DNA of 42,303 nucleotides from Lysobacterales bacterium (GTDB lineage Bacteria > Pseudomonadota > Gammaproteobacteria > Xanthomonadales > SZUA-36). Below are positions 1-7,216 of this stretch, one piece after another. Under the pieces are notes generated by a model that saw nothing but the letters and a program-made list of their open reading frames with translations, was not told the origin of the DNA and made no database searches. Position 1 is the stretch's first letter. Every line of letters begins with the position of its first letter. The position numbers were made by a program, and so were the translations under genes. The DNA is taken from positions 1 to 42,303 of the forward strand of contig JABDPJ010000059.1 in assembly GCA_013042835.1 (NCBI GenBank), given 5' to 3'.

Positions 1-419
1 GTCGTTCCCACTGACACCGAGTCAAATACCGCGTCGACCGCCACGCCCGCCAGGCGGGCGCGCTCGTGCAGCGGCACACCCAGCTTGTCGTAGGTTTCCA
101 GTAGCTTGGGATCCACTTCATCCAGGCTCTGCGGACGATCCTTGTCGGATTTCGGTGCCGAAAAATAAGAAATGGCCTGGAAATCTATCGGGTCAATCTT
201 CAGGTGCGCCCAGTCCGGCTGTTGCATGGATACCCAGTGCGCATAGGCTTTCAGACGCCATTCCAGGAGCCATTCCGGCTCATTCTTACGCGCTGAAATA
301 GCCCGGATAACGTCTTCAGACAAACCGGGCGGCAAGGTATCCGACTCGATATCAGTTACGAAGCCGTGCTGGTATTTCTGCTCGACCAGGCTGTGAATAG
401 TTGAATTGTCGCCGCTCAT
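1..419 (-). CDS. sufB: SufB, Fe-S cluster scaffold (partial, N-terminal part)
   Basis: The minus strand from 419 encodes about 139 residues that run off the left edge without a stop. They match the N-terminus of SufB: a segment reading RAISARKNEPEWLLEWRLKA, then YFSAPKSD, and near the edge GVAVDAVFDSVSVGT. All are typical SufB landmarks. SufB is the scaffold of the SufBCD complex, on which Fe-S clusters are assembled in the cytoplasm under oxidative stress or iron limitation. The ATG at 419 is the first usable start, because the ATG just upstream (in another frame) hits a TGA at once. Only about 18 bases separate it from the stop of the sufR-like regulator, so the two are probably co-transcribed. 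The catalytic C-terminal portion is outside the window. Confidence 0.93.
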   Translation of the reverse strand, partial: MSGDNSTIHSLVEQKYQHGFVTDIESDTLPPGLSEDVIRAISARKNEPEWLLEWRLKAYAHWVSMQQPDWAHLKIDPIDFQAISYFSAPKSDKDRPQSLDEVDPKLLETYDKLGVPLHERARLAGVAVDAVFDSVSVGT

Positions 420-437
420 ATAGTCATTAATCCCGAT

Positions 438-884
438 TTATGCATTGAAAGTCGTAATGTGTAAGGGTGCTGCTGGTGTCTTCACCGGCTGCGCCATTTC
501 CGCCAGTGACACAGCTTCCATCGCTTTGGCTATCGCCAGGCTGATGCGCTGCCAATTACCGCGCAGGCCACAGACCGCTTCCTGGGCGCAGAGTCCCTCT
601 TCCACGCTGCACTCGGTCATGGCAATAGGCCCCTCGATCGCTGCAATGATCTCGGCAACGCTGATTTCCTCTGCGTCGCGTTCCAGGCTGTAACCTCCGC
701 TAGGCCCTCGATAGGAAGCCACCAGGTCTGTTTTAACCAGCAATTTCAGAACCTTGCTGACCGTCGGAAGTTCCAGGTGCGACCGCTCAGCAAGCGCGTG
801 GGCGCTCAGGACCTCGCCGCGCAAGCCGTGCAGCTCAACCATGACCATAATGGCGTAATCCGTCATTTTGCTGATGCGTAACAT
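438..884 (-). CDS. sufR: Rrf2-family Fe-S regulator of the suf operon (SufR/IscR-like)
   Basis: 148 residues with the Rrf2 layout. An N-terminal winged helix-turn-helix starts MLRISKMTDYAIMVM and continues through SRHLELPTVSKVLKLLV-type helices to the wing YRGPSGGYSLERD (about 58-70). A cysteine cluster follows with C92, C99 and C105, placed almost exactly like the three cluster-ligating cysteines of IscR. Rrf2 proteins with this pattern bind a [2Fe-2S] cluster and repress suf or isc genes when the cluster is present. It is the first gene of a minus-strand unit leading into sufB, so autoregulation of sufR-suf is the natural reading. Assignment to the suf-specific subgroup rests on this location. 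The 26-base repeat-rich tract upstream is a candidate operator. Confidence 0.9.
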   Translation of the reverse strand: MLRISKMTDYAIMVMVELHGLRGEVLSAHALAERSHLELPTVSKVLKLLVKTDLVASYRGPSGGYSLERDAEEISVAEIIAAIEGPIAMTECSVEEGLCAQEAVCGLRGNWQRISLAIAKAMEAVSLAEMAQPVKTPAAPLHITTFNA

Positions 885-919
885 GCTGGCCTGTTAAATT
901 CCCGTCGAAAACTACAAGA

Positions 920-945
920 ACTATATAGTACCATATTAGTACCAT
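920..945. promoter_or_regulatory. Candidate operator/promoter between sufR and amgK (9-bp direct repeat)
   Basis: An AT-rich tract in the divergent sufR/amgK gap contains TAGTACCAT twice, at 926-934 and 937-945. The starts are 11 bp apart, about one helical turn. The first copy overlaps the perfect palindrome CTATATAG (921-928). Read on the minus strand, TATAGT at 925-920 could be the -10 of sufR. Operators overlapping the -10 of an Rrf2 gene are usual for autoregulation, so this is the likely regulator site, but no half-site consensus can be proven here. Confidence 0.45.
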
Positions 946-1010
946 TTAAAAATAGGCAAAAAGTCATCATCATCATTTCATCGTGGACCGGTTTCCGGCA
1001 AAATCCCCCC

Positions 1011-2006
1011 ATGGAATCATCCGCCGCGAAAAGACCGACCAATCTGGACCCGCGCCTCGATCAGGCCCGGGCCTGGCTGACAAGCCTGGGGGTCAAGTTG
1101 CAATCAGACTTTCAGGACGTCGCTGGGGATGCAAGTTTTCGCCGCTATTTCAGAGCCGATATTGAAGGCAGGTCACACATCCTTATGGATGCCGCACCTC
1201 CCGGCGAGGACGTCAGGCCATTCATGGATGTGAACCGGCGCCTGCGCACAGCTCAGCTGCATGCACCGAAAATAGTCCACGCTGACCGCCGTAACGGTTT
1301 TCTCCTGCTGGAGGACCTCGGCGACGAGCTTTATCGTGATTTGCTGGACAAGAACAACGTTGACGAACTGTTTCCCGGGCTGTTTGACATCCTGGAGACA
1401 TTTGCACTGACGGTAAACACTGATGACCTGCCCCTCTTCAGTGTCAGGAAGCTACGCAGGGACATGGACCTTTTTCCGGAATGGTACCTCGGTCATCATC
1501 GCACGGCGATACCCCGGCATAGACTTGACGCGGTCTGGGACGGTTTTTGCGACCACATCATTGACTCGGCATTGACTCAGCCCCAGTGTTTCGTGCACCG
1601 GGATTTCCATTCCTGCAACTTACTCAGAACAGCTGCAAACGAAATCGGCATCATTGATTTTCAGGACGCCGTCATTGGACCGGTGAGCTATGACTTCGTG
1701 TCACTGATCTGGGACCGCTACATCCACTGGCCGCGGCCACAAATCGAAACCTGGATGGAGACGTTCAGACTGAAACTCGGTCTTGAAATGGAGCCGGAAC
1801 AATGGCGCCGTTACTGCGACCTGATGGGGTTGCAGAGAAACATCAAGATCGTCGGAATTTTTGCCAGGCTCTATTACCGCGACGGCAAGAGTGGCTACCT
1901 TGAAATGATCCCGCGATTTTATGAGTACGTGACCAGTACCTTGCGCCTGTACCCCGAGTTTGCGGAGGTTTTGAGCCATATGGAGCACCCTGAATGCGTG
2001 CCATGA
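1011..2006 (+). CDS. amgK: Anomeric sugar kinase AmgK (N-acetylmuramate/N-acetylglucosamine kinase)
   Basis: 331 residues of the aminoglycoside-phosphotransferase fold. The nucleotide-lid region ASFRRYFRA lies near residue 45, the catalytic loop reads FVHRDFHSCNLL (about 195-206), and the metal-binding motif GIIDFQDAVIGPVSYD follows shortly after. These match AmgK, which phosphorylates N-acetylmuramic acid (and GlcNAc) at the anomeric position. The product is passed to MurU in the recycling route that bypasses de novo UDP-MurNAc synthesis. The end of the gene overlaps murU by 13 bases, indicating translational coupling. The start at 1011 follows a C-run with no good Shine-Dalgarno, so the start is less certain than the identity. 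Confidence 0.9.
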   Translation: MESSAAKRPTNLDPRLDQARAWLTSLGVKLQSDFQDVAGDASFRRYFRADIEGRSHILMDAAPPGEDVRPFMDVNRRLRTAQLHAPKIVHADRRNGFLLLEDLGDELYRDLLDKNNVDELFPGLFDILETFALTVNTDDLPLFSVRKLRRDMDLFPEWYLGHHRTAIPRHRLDAVWDGFCDHIIDSALTQPQCFVHRDFHSCNLLRTAANEIGIIDFQDAVIGPVSYDFVSLIWDRYIHWPRPQIETWMETFRLKLGLEMEPEQWRRYCDLMGLQRNIKIVGIFARLYYRDGKSGYLEMIPRFYEYVTSTLRLYPEFAEVLSHMEHPECVP

Positions 2007-2671
2007 TTTTGGCTGCGGGCCGGGGCGAACGCCTGCGACCGCTGACAGACAAGACACCCAAGCCTCTATTGGAAGTTGGTGGAAAACCGCTGGTCGAACA
2101 CCACCTTGAAGGACTGGCCAACGCCGGTTTTCGTGAAGTTGTCATCAACCTCGACCACCTGGGTGAAATGATACGCGAGATACTGGGTGATGGCTCGAGG
2201 TGGGGCTTGAAGATCCGCTACTCTCCTGAACCCGCCGGCGCCCTCGGCACCGGCGGTGGTATCGCACAGGCGATGCCGCTGCTGGGAGATGCGCCATTCG
2301 CGATCATCAACGGTGACGTTTTCAGCCACTACCCCCTGGCACGCCTCAGAGCCATCAAGTGCGACCACGCACATCTCGTACTCGTGCCCAACCCGGCACA
2401 CAACCCTGACGGCGATTTTTCCCTTCGTGGCGGATACGTTTTTGCCGCAGGACAACCGCTGTATACATTCAGCGGAATCAGTGTTTATCACCCCCGCTTT
2501 TTCGCTAATGCCGCCACCGGCAGCTTCTCCATTGTGCCCATGATGAAGGCAGCGATGGCCGTGCAAAATGTAACGGGAGAACTGTTTCGTGGCGACTGGT
2601 ATGATATCGGCACGATAGAGCGACTCGAAGCCCTTCGCGATCATTTAAAACAGCAACTTAATCAAGTTTAA
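1994..2671 (+). CDS. murU: N-acetylmuramate-1-phosphate uridylyltransferase MurU
   Basis: 225 residues of the sugar-nucleotidyltransferase fold. It begins MRAMILAAGRGERLRPLTDK, the glycine-rich nucleotide loop, followed by the KPLLEVGGKPL lysine segment, ALGTGGGIAQA near residue 90, the metal-binding NGDVF, and a late GDWYDIGTIERL. The order and the size fit MurU, which converts MurNAc-1-phosphate and UTP to UDP-MurNAc. Directly downstream of and overlapping amgK, it completes the two-step recycling branch known from Pseudomonas, which lowers dependence on MurA and so gives intrinsic fosfomycin tolerance. The 1994 ATG is preferred over the ATG at 2003 because the M-x-A-M-I-L-A-A-G start is typical of the family. 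The gene lies next to suf by chance of location, not by function. Confidence 0.9.
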   Translation: MRAMILAAGRGERLRPLTDKTPKPLLEVGGKPLVEHHLEGLANAGFREVVINLDHLGEMIREILGDGSRWGLKIRYSPEPAGALGTGGGIAQAMPLLGDAPFAIINGDVFSHYPLARLRAIKCDHAHLVLVPNPAHNPDGDFSLRGGYVFAAGQPLYTFSGISVYHPRFFANAATGSFSIVPMMKAAMAVQNVTGELFRGDWYDIGTIERLEALRDHLKQQLNQV

Positions 2672-2714
2672 TTGACCTAGGTCGTAGTTCTTTTGGGTTT
2701 TCTGAGTATACTCA
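2672..2714. promoter_or_regulatory. Two short perfect palindromes upstream of pntA
   Basis: GACCTAGGTC (2674-2683, inside TTGACCTAGG) and TGAGTATACTCA (2703-2714) are perfect inverted repeats 19 bases apart in the 161-base gap before pntA. The second contains TATACT, a plausible -10 element. No -35 sits at standard spacing (TTGACC is 29 bases upstream), so an activator-dependent or differently placed promoter is possible. The remaining gap to the pntA ribosome site shows nothing recognisable. Confidence 0.35.
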
Positions 2715-2832
2715 CGCCCGACTGAAGAAATCCTGATGTCAGGCAATAAAAACAAGCCTGATTGGCACAGAGCGCAAGGACAATTATTCCAAGTTAACCA
2801 AGCTTTAAACGGCAAATCATCCGGAGATTTTT

Positions 2833-4368
2833 ATGAGAATCGGAGTACCGAGGGAGATATATACAGGCGAGAAGCGTGTAGCCACAACCCCAGAAGTGGC
2901 CACCCAGTTAATCAAGTTGGGTTTTGATGTAGCGGTTGAATCCAATGCAGGTGCCGCTGCAAATTATTCAGACAAAGCCTACGAAGCAGTTGGCTGTAGT
3001 GTTGTCGGCCTGGACGAGATCTGGAACGATTCAGATATCGTTTTGAAGGTCCGCGGCCCCGATGACGAGGAAGCGGCGCGTCTGAAATCTGGTCAGACAC
3101 TGATCAGTTTCCTTTACCCTGCACAAAACCCCGATTTGTTGCAAAAACTCACTGAGCGCGGTGTGACTGCCATGGCAATGGACAGCATTCCACGCATTTC
3201 ACGCGCCCAGAAAGTAGACGCCCTGAGTTCCATGGCAAATATCGCGGGCTACCGGGCCGTGGTGGAGGCTGCCCAGCATTTCGGCCGCTTTTTTACCGGC
3301 CAGATCACTGCTGCCGGAAAAGTATTACCCGCCAAGGTGCTGGTAATCGGCGCAGGTGTTGCCGGACTCGCTGCTATCGGTGCCGCCAAGAGCATGGGCG
3401 CCATCGTGCGCTCTTTCGATACCCGTCCTGAGGTCAAGGAACAGATCGAGAGCATGGATGCAGAGTTCCTGATGCTCGATTTTGAAGATGAAGACGGCTC
3501 TGGTGAAGGCGGCTATGCCAAGGTCATGAGCGAGGAGTTCATCGAGGCCGAGATGGCATTGTTCCTCGAGCAGGCGAAGGAAGTCGATATCATCATCACC
3601 ACTGCACTGATTCCGGGCAAGCCCGCTCCGCGCCTGATTACTGCGGAGATGGTAGAGGCCATGAAGGATGGCAGCGTCATCGTTGACCTGGCTGCCGAAC
3701 AGGGTGGTAACTGCGAACTCACCGAACCTGAGCAGGTCGTCACACACCACGGTGTGACCATCATTGGGTATACGGACATGCCCAGTCGGCTGGCTGCACA
3801 GTCCAGCCAATTGTATGCAACCAACCTGCGTCACCTGCTAACCGATTTAACACCTGAAAAAGACGGCCAGATTGTGGTCGACATGGAAGATGAAGTTTTT
3901 CGTGGCGCCACTGTATGCAAGGATGGTGAAACCACCTGGCCACCACCTGCCCCTAAACTATCAGCAGCACCGCCGAAGAAGGCGGCGCCGGCACCTGCGC
4001 CAGTAGTGAAAGAGGAAAAGAAAAGGTCAGTCGCAGGCCCCGTCATTGGCATGGTGGTTGCCGGTCTGGCACTGCTTGGACTTGGGTCTGTCGCACCAGC
4101 GTCATTTATGAACCACTTCACCGTATTCGTACTGGCATGTTTTGTCGGCTACATGGTGATCTGGAACGTAACTGCTGCACTGCATACACCGCTTATGAGT
4201 GTTACCAATGCTATTTCCAGCATCATCATCATCGGTGCCCTACTGCAGATCAGTTCTGATGTTCCGCTAATCAAGTGGGTTGCGATCGGAACCGTTTTGA
4301 TTACTGCGGTCAATATCTTTGGCGGCTTTGCTGTTACGCGCCGTATGCTTGAAATGTTCAGGAAGTGA
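2833..4368 (+). CDS. pntA: Proton-translocating NAD(P) transhydrogenase, alpha subunit PntA
   Basis: 511 residues, the size of the fused E. coli-type alpha subunit. Domain I (about 1-380) binds NAD(H). It has the RQD loop [14 protein letters not shown], with R121, Q126, D129 and S132 all present, the Rossmann turn [15 protein letters not shown], the mobile-loop [11 protein letters not shown] and the [13 protein letters not shown] segment. An Ala/Pro/Lys linker (about 375-400) leads to four hydrophobic helices that form part of the proton channel (domain II). With PntB it couples the proton gradient to hydride transfer from NADH to NADP+ at the inner membrane. GGAG lies 7 bases before the ATG. 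pntB follows after 7 bases. All catalytic loop residues are canonical, in contrast to the paralogue at 6020. Confidence 0.97.
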   Translation: MRIGVPREIYTGEKRVATTPEVATQLIKLGFDVAVESNAGAAANYSDKAYEAVGCSVVGLDEIWNDSDIVLKVRGPDDEEAARLKSGQTLISFLYPAQNPDLLQKLTERGVTAMAMDSIPRISRAQKVDALSSMANIAGYRAVVEAAQHFGRFFTGQITAAGKVLPAKVLVIGAGVAGLAAIGAAKSMGAIVRSFDTRPEVKEQIESMDAEFLMLDFEDEDGSGEGGYAKVMSEEFIEAEMALFLEQAKEVDIIITTALIPGKPAPRLITAEMVEAMKDGSVIVDLAAEQGGNCELTEPEQVVTHHGVTIIGYTDMPSRLAAQSSQLYATNLRHLLTDLTPEKDGQIVVDMEDEVFRGATVCKDGETTWPPPAPKLSAAPPKKAAPAPAPVVKEEKKRSVAGPVIGMVVAGLALLGLGSVAPASFMNHFTVFVLACFVGYMVIWNVTAALHTPLMSVTNAISSIIIIGALLQISSDVPLIKWVAIGTVLITAVNIFGGFAVTRRMLEMFRK

Positions 4369-4375
4369 GGTCGTC

Positions 4376-5782
4376 ATGTTTGAAGTAAACGAAGGAATTA
4401 TCCAGGTCTCGTACATCATCGCGACCATTCTATTCATCCTCGCCCTCGGTGGCCTTTCCAACCAGGAAACTGCCCGGCGTGGTAACTGGTACGGCATTAT
4501 CGGTATGGCGATTGCCCTGATTGCTACGTTTGTTGGTGATGTCACCCAGCATTACGAGTACCTGATCGTCGCACTGCTCGTTGGCGGCACGGTGGGCATC
4601 ATCGCTGCCAGACGCGTGCAGATGACCCAGATGCCGGAACTCGTCGCAATCCTGCACAGCCTGGTGGGCCTTGCAGCCGTGGCCGTTGGCTTTGCAAATT
4701 TCATGGATCCGGCAAGACTGTCCCATTATTTGGGTGTCGAATTGACCATTCACGATATTGAGACCTACCTCGGTATCCTGATAGGTGCGGTGACGTTTTC
4801 CGGCTCTGTAATTGCGTTTGGAAAGTTATCAGGCCGGATCGGTGGCAAACCGCTGACTTTGCCGGGAAGACACTGGTTAAACCTGTTGCTGCTGATCGCA
4901 TCTTTCTGGTTTGGCTACGAATTTGTCGTCCAGTCAGCGGCCGGTGGCGGTATGCAACCCCTCATCATCATGACGGTTATCGCCCTGCTTTTCGGTATCC
5001 ACATGGTCATGGCGATCGGTGGTGCTGATATGCCCGTGGTCGTGTCCATGCTCAACAGTTATTCCGGTTGGGCCGCTGCCGCAACCGGTTTCATGCTGGG
5101 CAATGACCTGTTAATCGTTACCGGCGCCCTTGTCGGTTCCAGTGGTGCGATTCTGAGTTACATCATGTGCCGTGCAATGAACCGCAAGTTCCTTTCTGTG
5201 ATAGCCGGTGGCTTTGGAACCAGTGAAGGAACGCAGGTGGCAGGAGCAGAGGACCAGGGTGAAGTCGCACCCATCGAGGCCGAAGAAACGGCAGACCTGC
5301 TTACCAATGCCAAAGAAGTGATGATCATCCCGGGTTATGGTATGGCGGTAGCACAAGCACAGCACATCGTCTACGAAATCACCAAGTCGCTGCGTGCCCA
5401 GGGTGTCAATGTCCGCTTTGGCATCCACCCGGTTGCCGGGCGCATGCCGGGCCACATGAACGTATTGTTGGCCGAAGCCAAGGTACCTTATGACATCGTC
5501 TACGAGATGGATGAAATCAACGACGATTTCCCGAACATCGATGTGTCCATCATCATCGGCGCCAACGATATCGTTAACCCCTCGGCGCTGACTGATCCGG
5601 ATGGCCCGATCGGCGGCATGCCGGTACTGGAGTGCTGGAAAGGCAAGGTTTCCATTGTTCTCAAGCGCAGTATGGCAACGGGTTATGCCGGCGTGCAGAA
5701 TCCCTTGTTCTTCCTCGACAACACCCGCATGCTGTTCGGTGATGCCGGTGACACGCTGGACAAGGTATTTAAAGAGCTCTAA
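4376..5782 (+). CDS. pntB: Proton-translocating NAD(P) transhydrogenase, beta subunit PntB
   Basis: 468 residues from the ATG at 4376, preceded by AGGAAGTGAGG. An earlier in-frame start at 4319 would lie inside pntA and is unlikely. Roughly residues 1-270 form multiple transmembrane helices (domain II). Domain III, the NADP(H)-binding part, shows [11 protein letters not shown], the Rossmann-like [16 protein letters not shown], and [16 protein letters not shown], whose Lys-Arg pair recognises the 2'-phosphate of NADP. Length and order match E. coli PntB. It forms the membrane enzyme with PntA from the gene directly upstream. A strong intrinsic terminator follows 28 bases after the stop, so pntAB is a closed two-gene operon. 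Confidence 0.97.
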   Translation: MFEVNEGIIQVSYIIATILFILALGGLSNQETARRGNWYGIIGMAIALIATFVGDVTQHYEYLIVALLVGGTVGIIAARRVQMTQMPELVAILHSLVGLAAVAVGFANFMDPARLSHYLGVELTIHDIETYLGILIGAVTFSGSVIAFGKLSGRIGGKPLTLPGRHWLNLLLLIASFWFGYEFVVQSAAGGGMQPLIIMTVIALLFGIHMVMAIGGADMPVVVSMLNSYSGWAAAATGFMLGNDLLIVTGALVGSSGAILSYIMCRAMNRKFLSVIAGGFGTSEGTQVAGAEDQGEVAPIEAEETADLLTNAKEVMIIPGYGMAVAQAQHIVYEITKSLRAQGVNVRFGIHPVAGRMPGHMNVLLAEAKVPYDIVYEMDEINDDFPNIDVSIIIGANDIVNPSALTDPDGPIGGMPVLECWKGKVSIVLKRSMATGYAGVQNPLFFLDNTRMLFGDAGDTLDKVFKEL

Positions 5783-5809
5783 GCAATTTGCCTGTTAACA
5801 GGTGTTAAG

Positions 5810-5839
5810 CCCCCAAAGCGCAAGCGATGGGGGTTTTTT
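5810..5839 (+). terminator. Rho-independent terminator after pntB
   Basis: CCCCCA (5810-5815) pairs with TGGGGG (5828-5833) and is followed at once by six T (5834-5839). Just before it lies the perfect palindrome CCTGTTAACAGG (5791-5802). This should end the pntAB transcript and separate it from the second transhydrogenase unit. Confidence 0.85.
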
Positions 5840-5860
5840 CATTTTGAGGCGAATTTTGTT

Positions 5861-5904
5861 ATCCGGCCAGGGGCCGGAACCTGGCAGGTTCCTACATGCC
5901 GGAT
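5861..5904. repeat. REP-like nested palindrome between the two transhydrogenase operons
   Basis: Two nested perfect stems. The outer stem is ATCCGGC (5861-5867) with GCCGGAT (5898-5904). The inner stem is GGAACCT (5876-5882) with AGGTTCC (5886-5892) around a 3-base loop. An intergenic imperfect palindrome of about 44 bases resembles REP/BIME elements. It is downstream of the pntB terminator and about 115 bases ahead of the next gene. No second copy was noticed in this window, so whether it is dispersed in the genome is unknown. The rest of 5905-6019 holds only the ribosome site GGGAGGAG before 6020 and possible weak -10 sequences (TAATAA near 5960). Confidence 0.6.
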
Positions 5905-6019
5905 CAATGCGCGCAGGACATGACCCCGTAAACAATAATGCGAAAGATTCACTTTTGGGTAATAATGTTAGTCATCAGCCTCATTGGAAGAAGCTGATTT
6001 CTGACAGGGAGGAGAGTTC

Positions 6020-7147
6020 ATGTCGCTATCTGTTGCGGTGCTCAGGGAACAGGCCGATGGGGAACGTCGCGTCGCACTGGACCCGGCCAGCGCCAACCAG
6101 CTTGCCCGGAGTGGATTCCAGGTGCTGGTTGAAAAAAGCGCTGGTGAAGCGGCAGGATTCGCCGATGAACAATACGCCGATTGCGTACTTCTGGATGATC
6201 CTGAACTCATAGTCACCATGGCTGACATATGGCTGTGGGTGCAAATGCCGGCGACAGAACAGCTGGCAAACCTGCCTGATGGCCGGCTCGGTATCGGCCT
6301 TGTTTATCCGCACCGGAGCCCGGCAATCACCGCTACACTCAATCAACATCACCATACCTGCCTGGCGATGGAACTCGTACCGTGTAATAACCGCACCCGG
6401 TCCATGGATGTACTCTCCTCGCAGGCTACAATTGCCGGCTACAGTGCAGTACTGAGAGCGGCCCAGCTGGCGCCGCGCGTATTTCCCATGTTGACCACCC
6501 CCGCCGGCACACTGAACCCGGCTCGAGTAGTCGTTATTGGCGCCGGTGTAGCGGGTTTACAGGCGATCGCGACGGCGCGACGGCTGGGCGCCCGTGTCGA
6601 AGTTTATGAACCGGGACCCATAGCCCGTGAAACAGTGGAATCCCTCGGGGCATTATTAATCAGCGCGGATACTGCAAAGGTTGACGGCACCGGATTGGAT
6701 GAAAAGCCGGCCCGGGATGATCAGCACCAGGTGTCCGAAAAGTTGACGGAATGCCTGGCCGGGGCAGATGTCGTCATATCAACCGTTGCACTGCCCGGGA
6801 TTTCGGCACCAAAGCTCATCAGCAAAGCCATGCTCGATGGCATGCAAGCCGGCTCCGTCATCGTCGACCTGGCTGCCGAATCGGGCGGTAATTGCGAGCT
6901 GACCGTGCCGGGTGAAACAATGACACACAATGGGGTTGTTGTGGATGGGCCGCTCAACCTTGCCAGTGAAGCCGCCAATCACGCGAGTGTTATGTATGCG
7001 CGGAGCCTGCTGGATGTGCTTGACCTCGTGGTCGATGGTGAGAGCATCGTCGTCAATCGCGACAGCGAGGTGATCGATGGGATCCTGTTGACACATGACG
7101 GAAAACTGGTTCAAAGAGACGCCATTGAGCCACCGGCAAACGCTTGA
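6020..7147 (+). CDS. PntA domain-I paralogue, soluble (NAD-domain protein of a reduced transhydrogenase)
   Basis: 375 residues, the size of the soluble PntAA subunit of Rhodospirillum-type enzymes, with no hydrophobic C-terminal helices. Similarity to PntA domain I is clear: ERRVALDP near the start, the Rossmann turn [18 protein letters not shown] (173-190) and [16 protein letters not shown] (280-295). Key positions differ. The RQD loop reads PCNNRTRSMDVLSS, so by alignment the Arg of the family is C122 and the essential Gln is R127. D130 and S133 are kept. The GYA tyrosine of the mobile loop is gone. GGGAGGAG precedes the ATG. The gene is followed by a membrane-tethered domain III and no channel genes. 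It may bind NAD(H) with altered chemistry, or act as a sensor. Activity as a standard transhydrogenase is doubtful. Confidence 0.85.
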   Translation: MSLSVAVLREQADGERRVALDPASANQLARSGFQVLVEKSAGEAAGFADEQYADCVLLDDPELIVTMADIWLWVQMPATEQLANLPDGRLGIGLVYPHRSPAITATLNQHHHTCLAMELVPCNNRTRSMDVLSSQATIAGYSAVLRAAQLAPRVFPMLTTPAGTLNPARVVVIGAGVAGLQAIATARRLGARVEVYEPGPIARETVESLGALLISADTAKVDGTGLDEKPARDDQHQVSEKLTECLAGADVVISTVALPGISAPKLISKAMLDGMQAGSVIVDLAAESGGNCELTVPGETMTHNGVVVDGPLNLASEAANHASVMYARSLLDVLDLVVDGESIVVNRDSEVIDGILLTHDGKLVQRDAIEPPANA

Positions 7148-7216
7148 ACCGGGGGCTGAAATGAACCTGCTGTCAAGTTCCTGCGTTAGCGTTCTTCCGG
7201 GAGGGAAATAGCCGTC

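Noticed and set aside
445-693. Plus-strand frame opposite sufR
   Set aside because: Shadow of sufR; the minus-strand product has clear Rrf2 features.
2736-2927. 63-residue open frame before and overlapping pntA
   Set aside because: It overlaps the pntA start in another frame, has no family resemblance, and the pntA ribosome site is inside it.
7161-7211. 16-codon open frame between the two reduced-transhydrogenase genes
   Set aside because: Too short and without a recognisable sequence; could be a leader but nothing supports it. It does not encode any missing channel helix.
7148-7216. Frameshift or deletion as the reason for missing domain II
   Set aside because: The gap has no hydrophobic coding remnant, and the next gene has its own ribosome site and membrane anchor.
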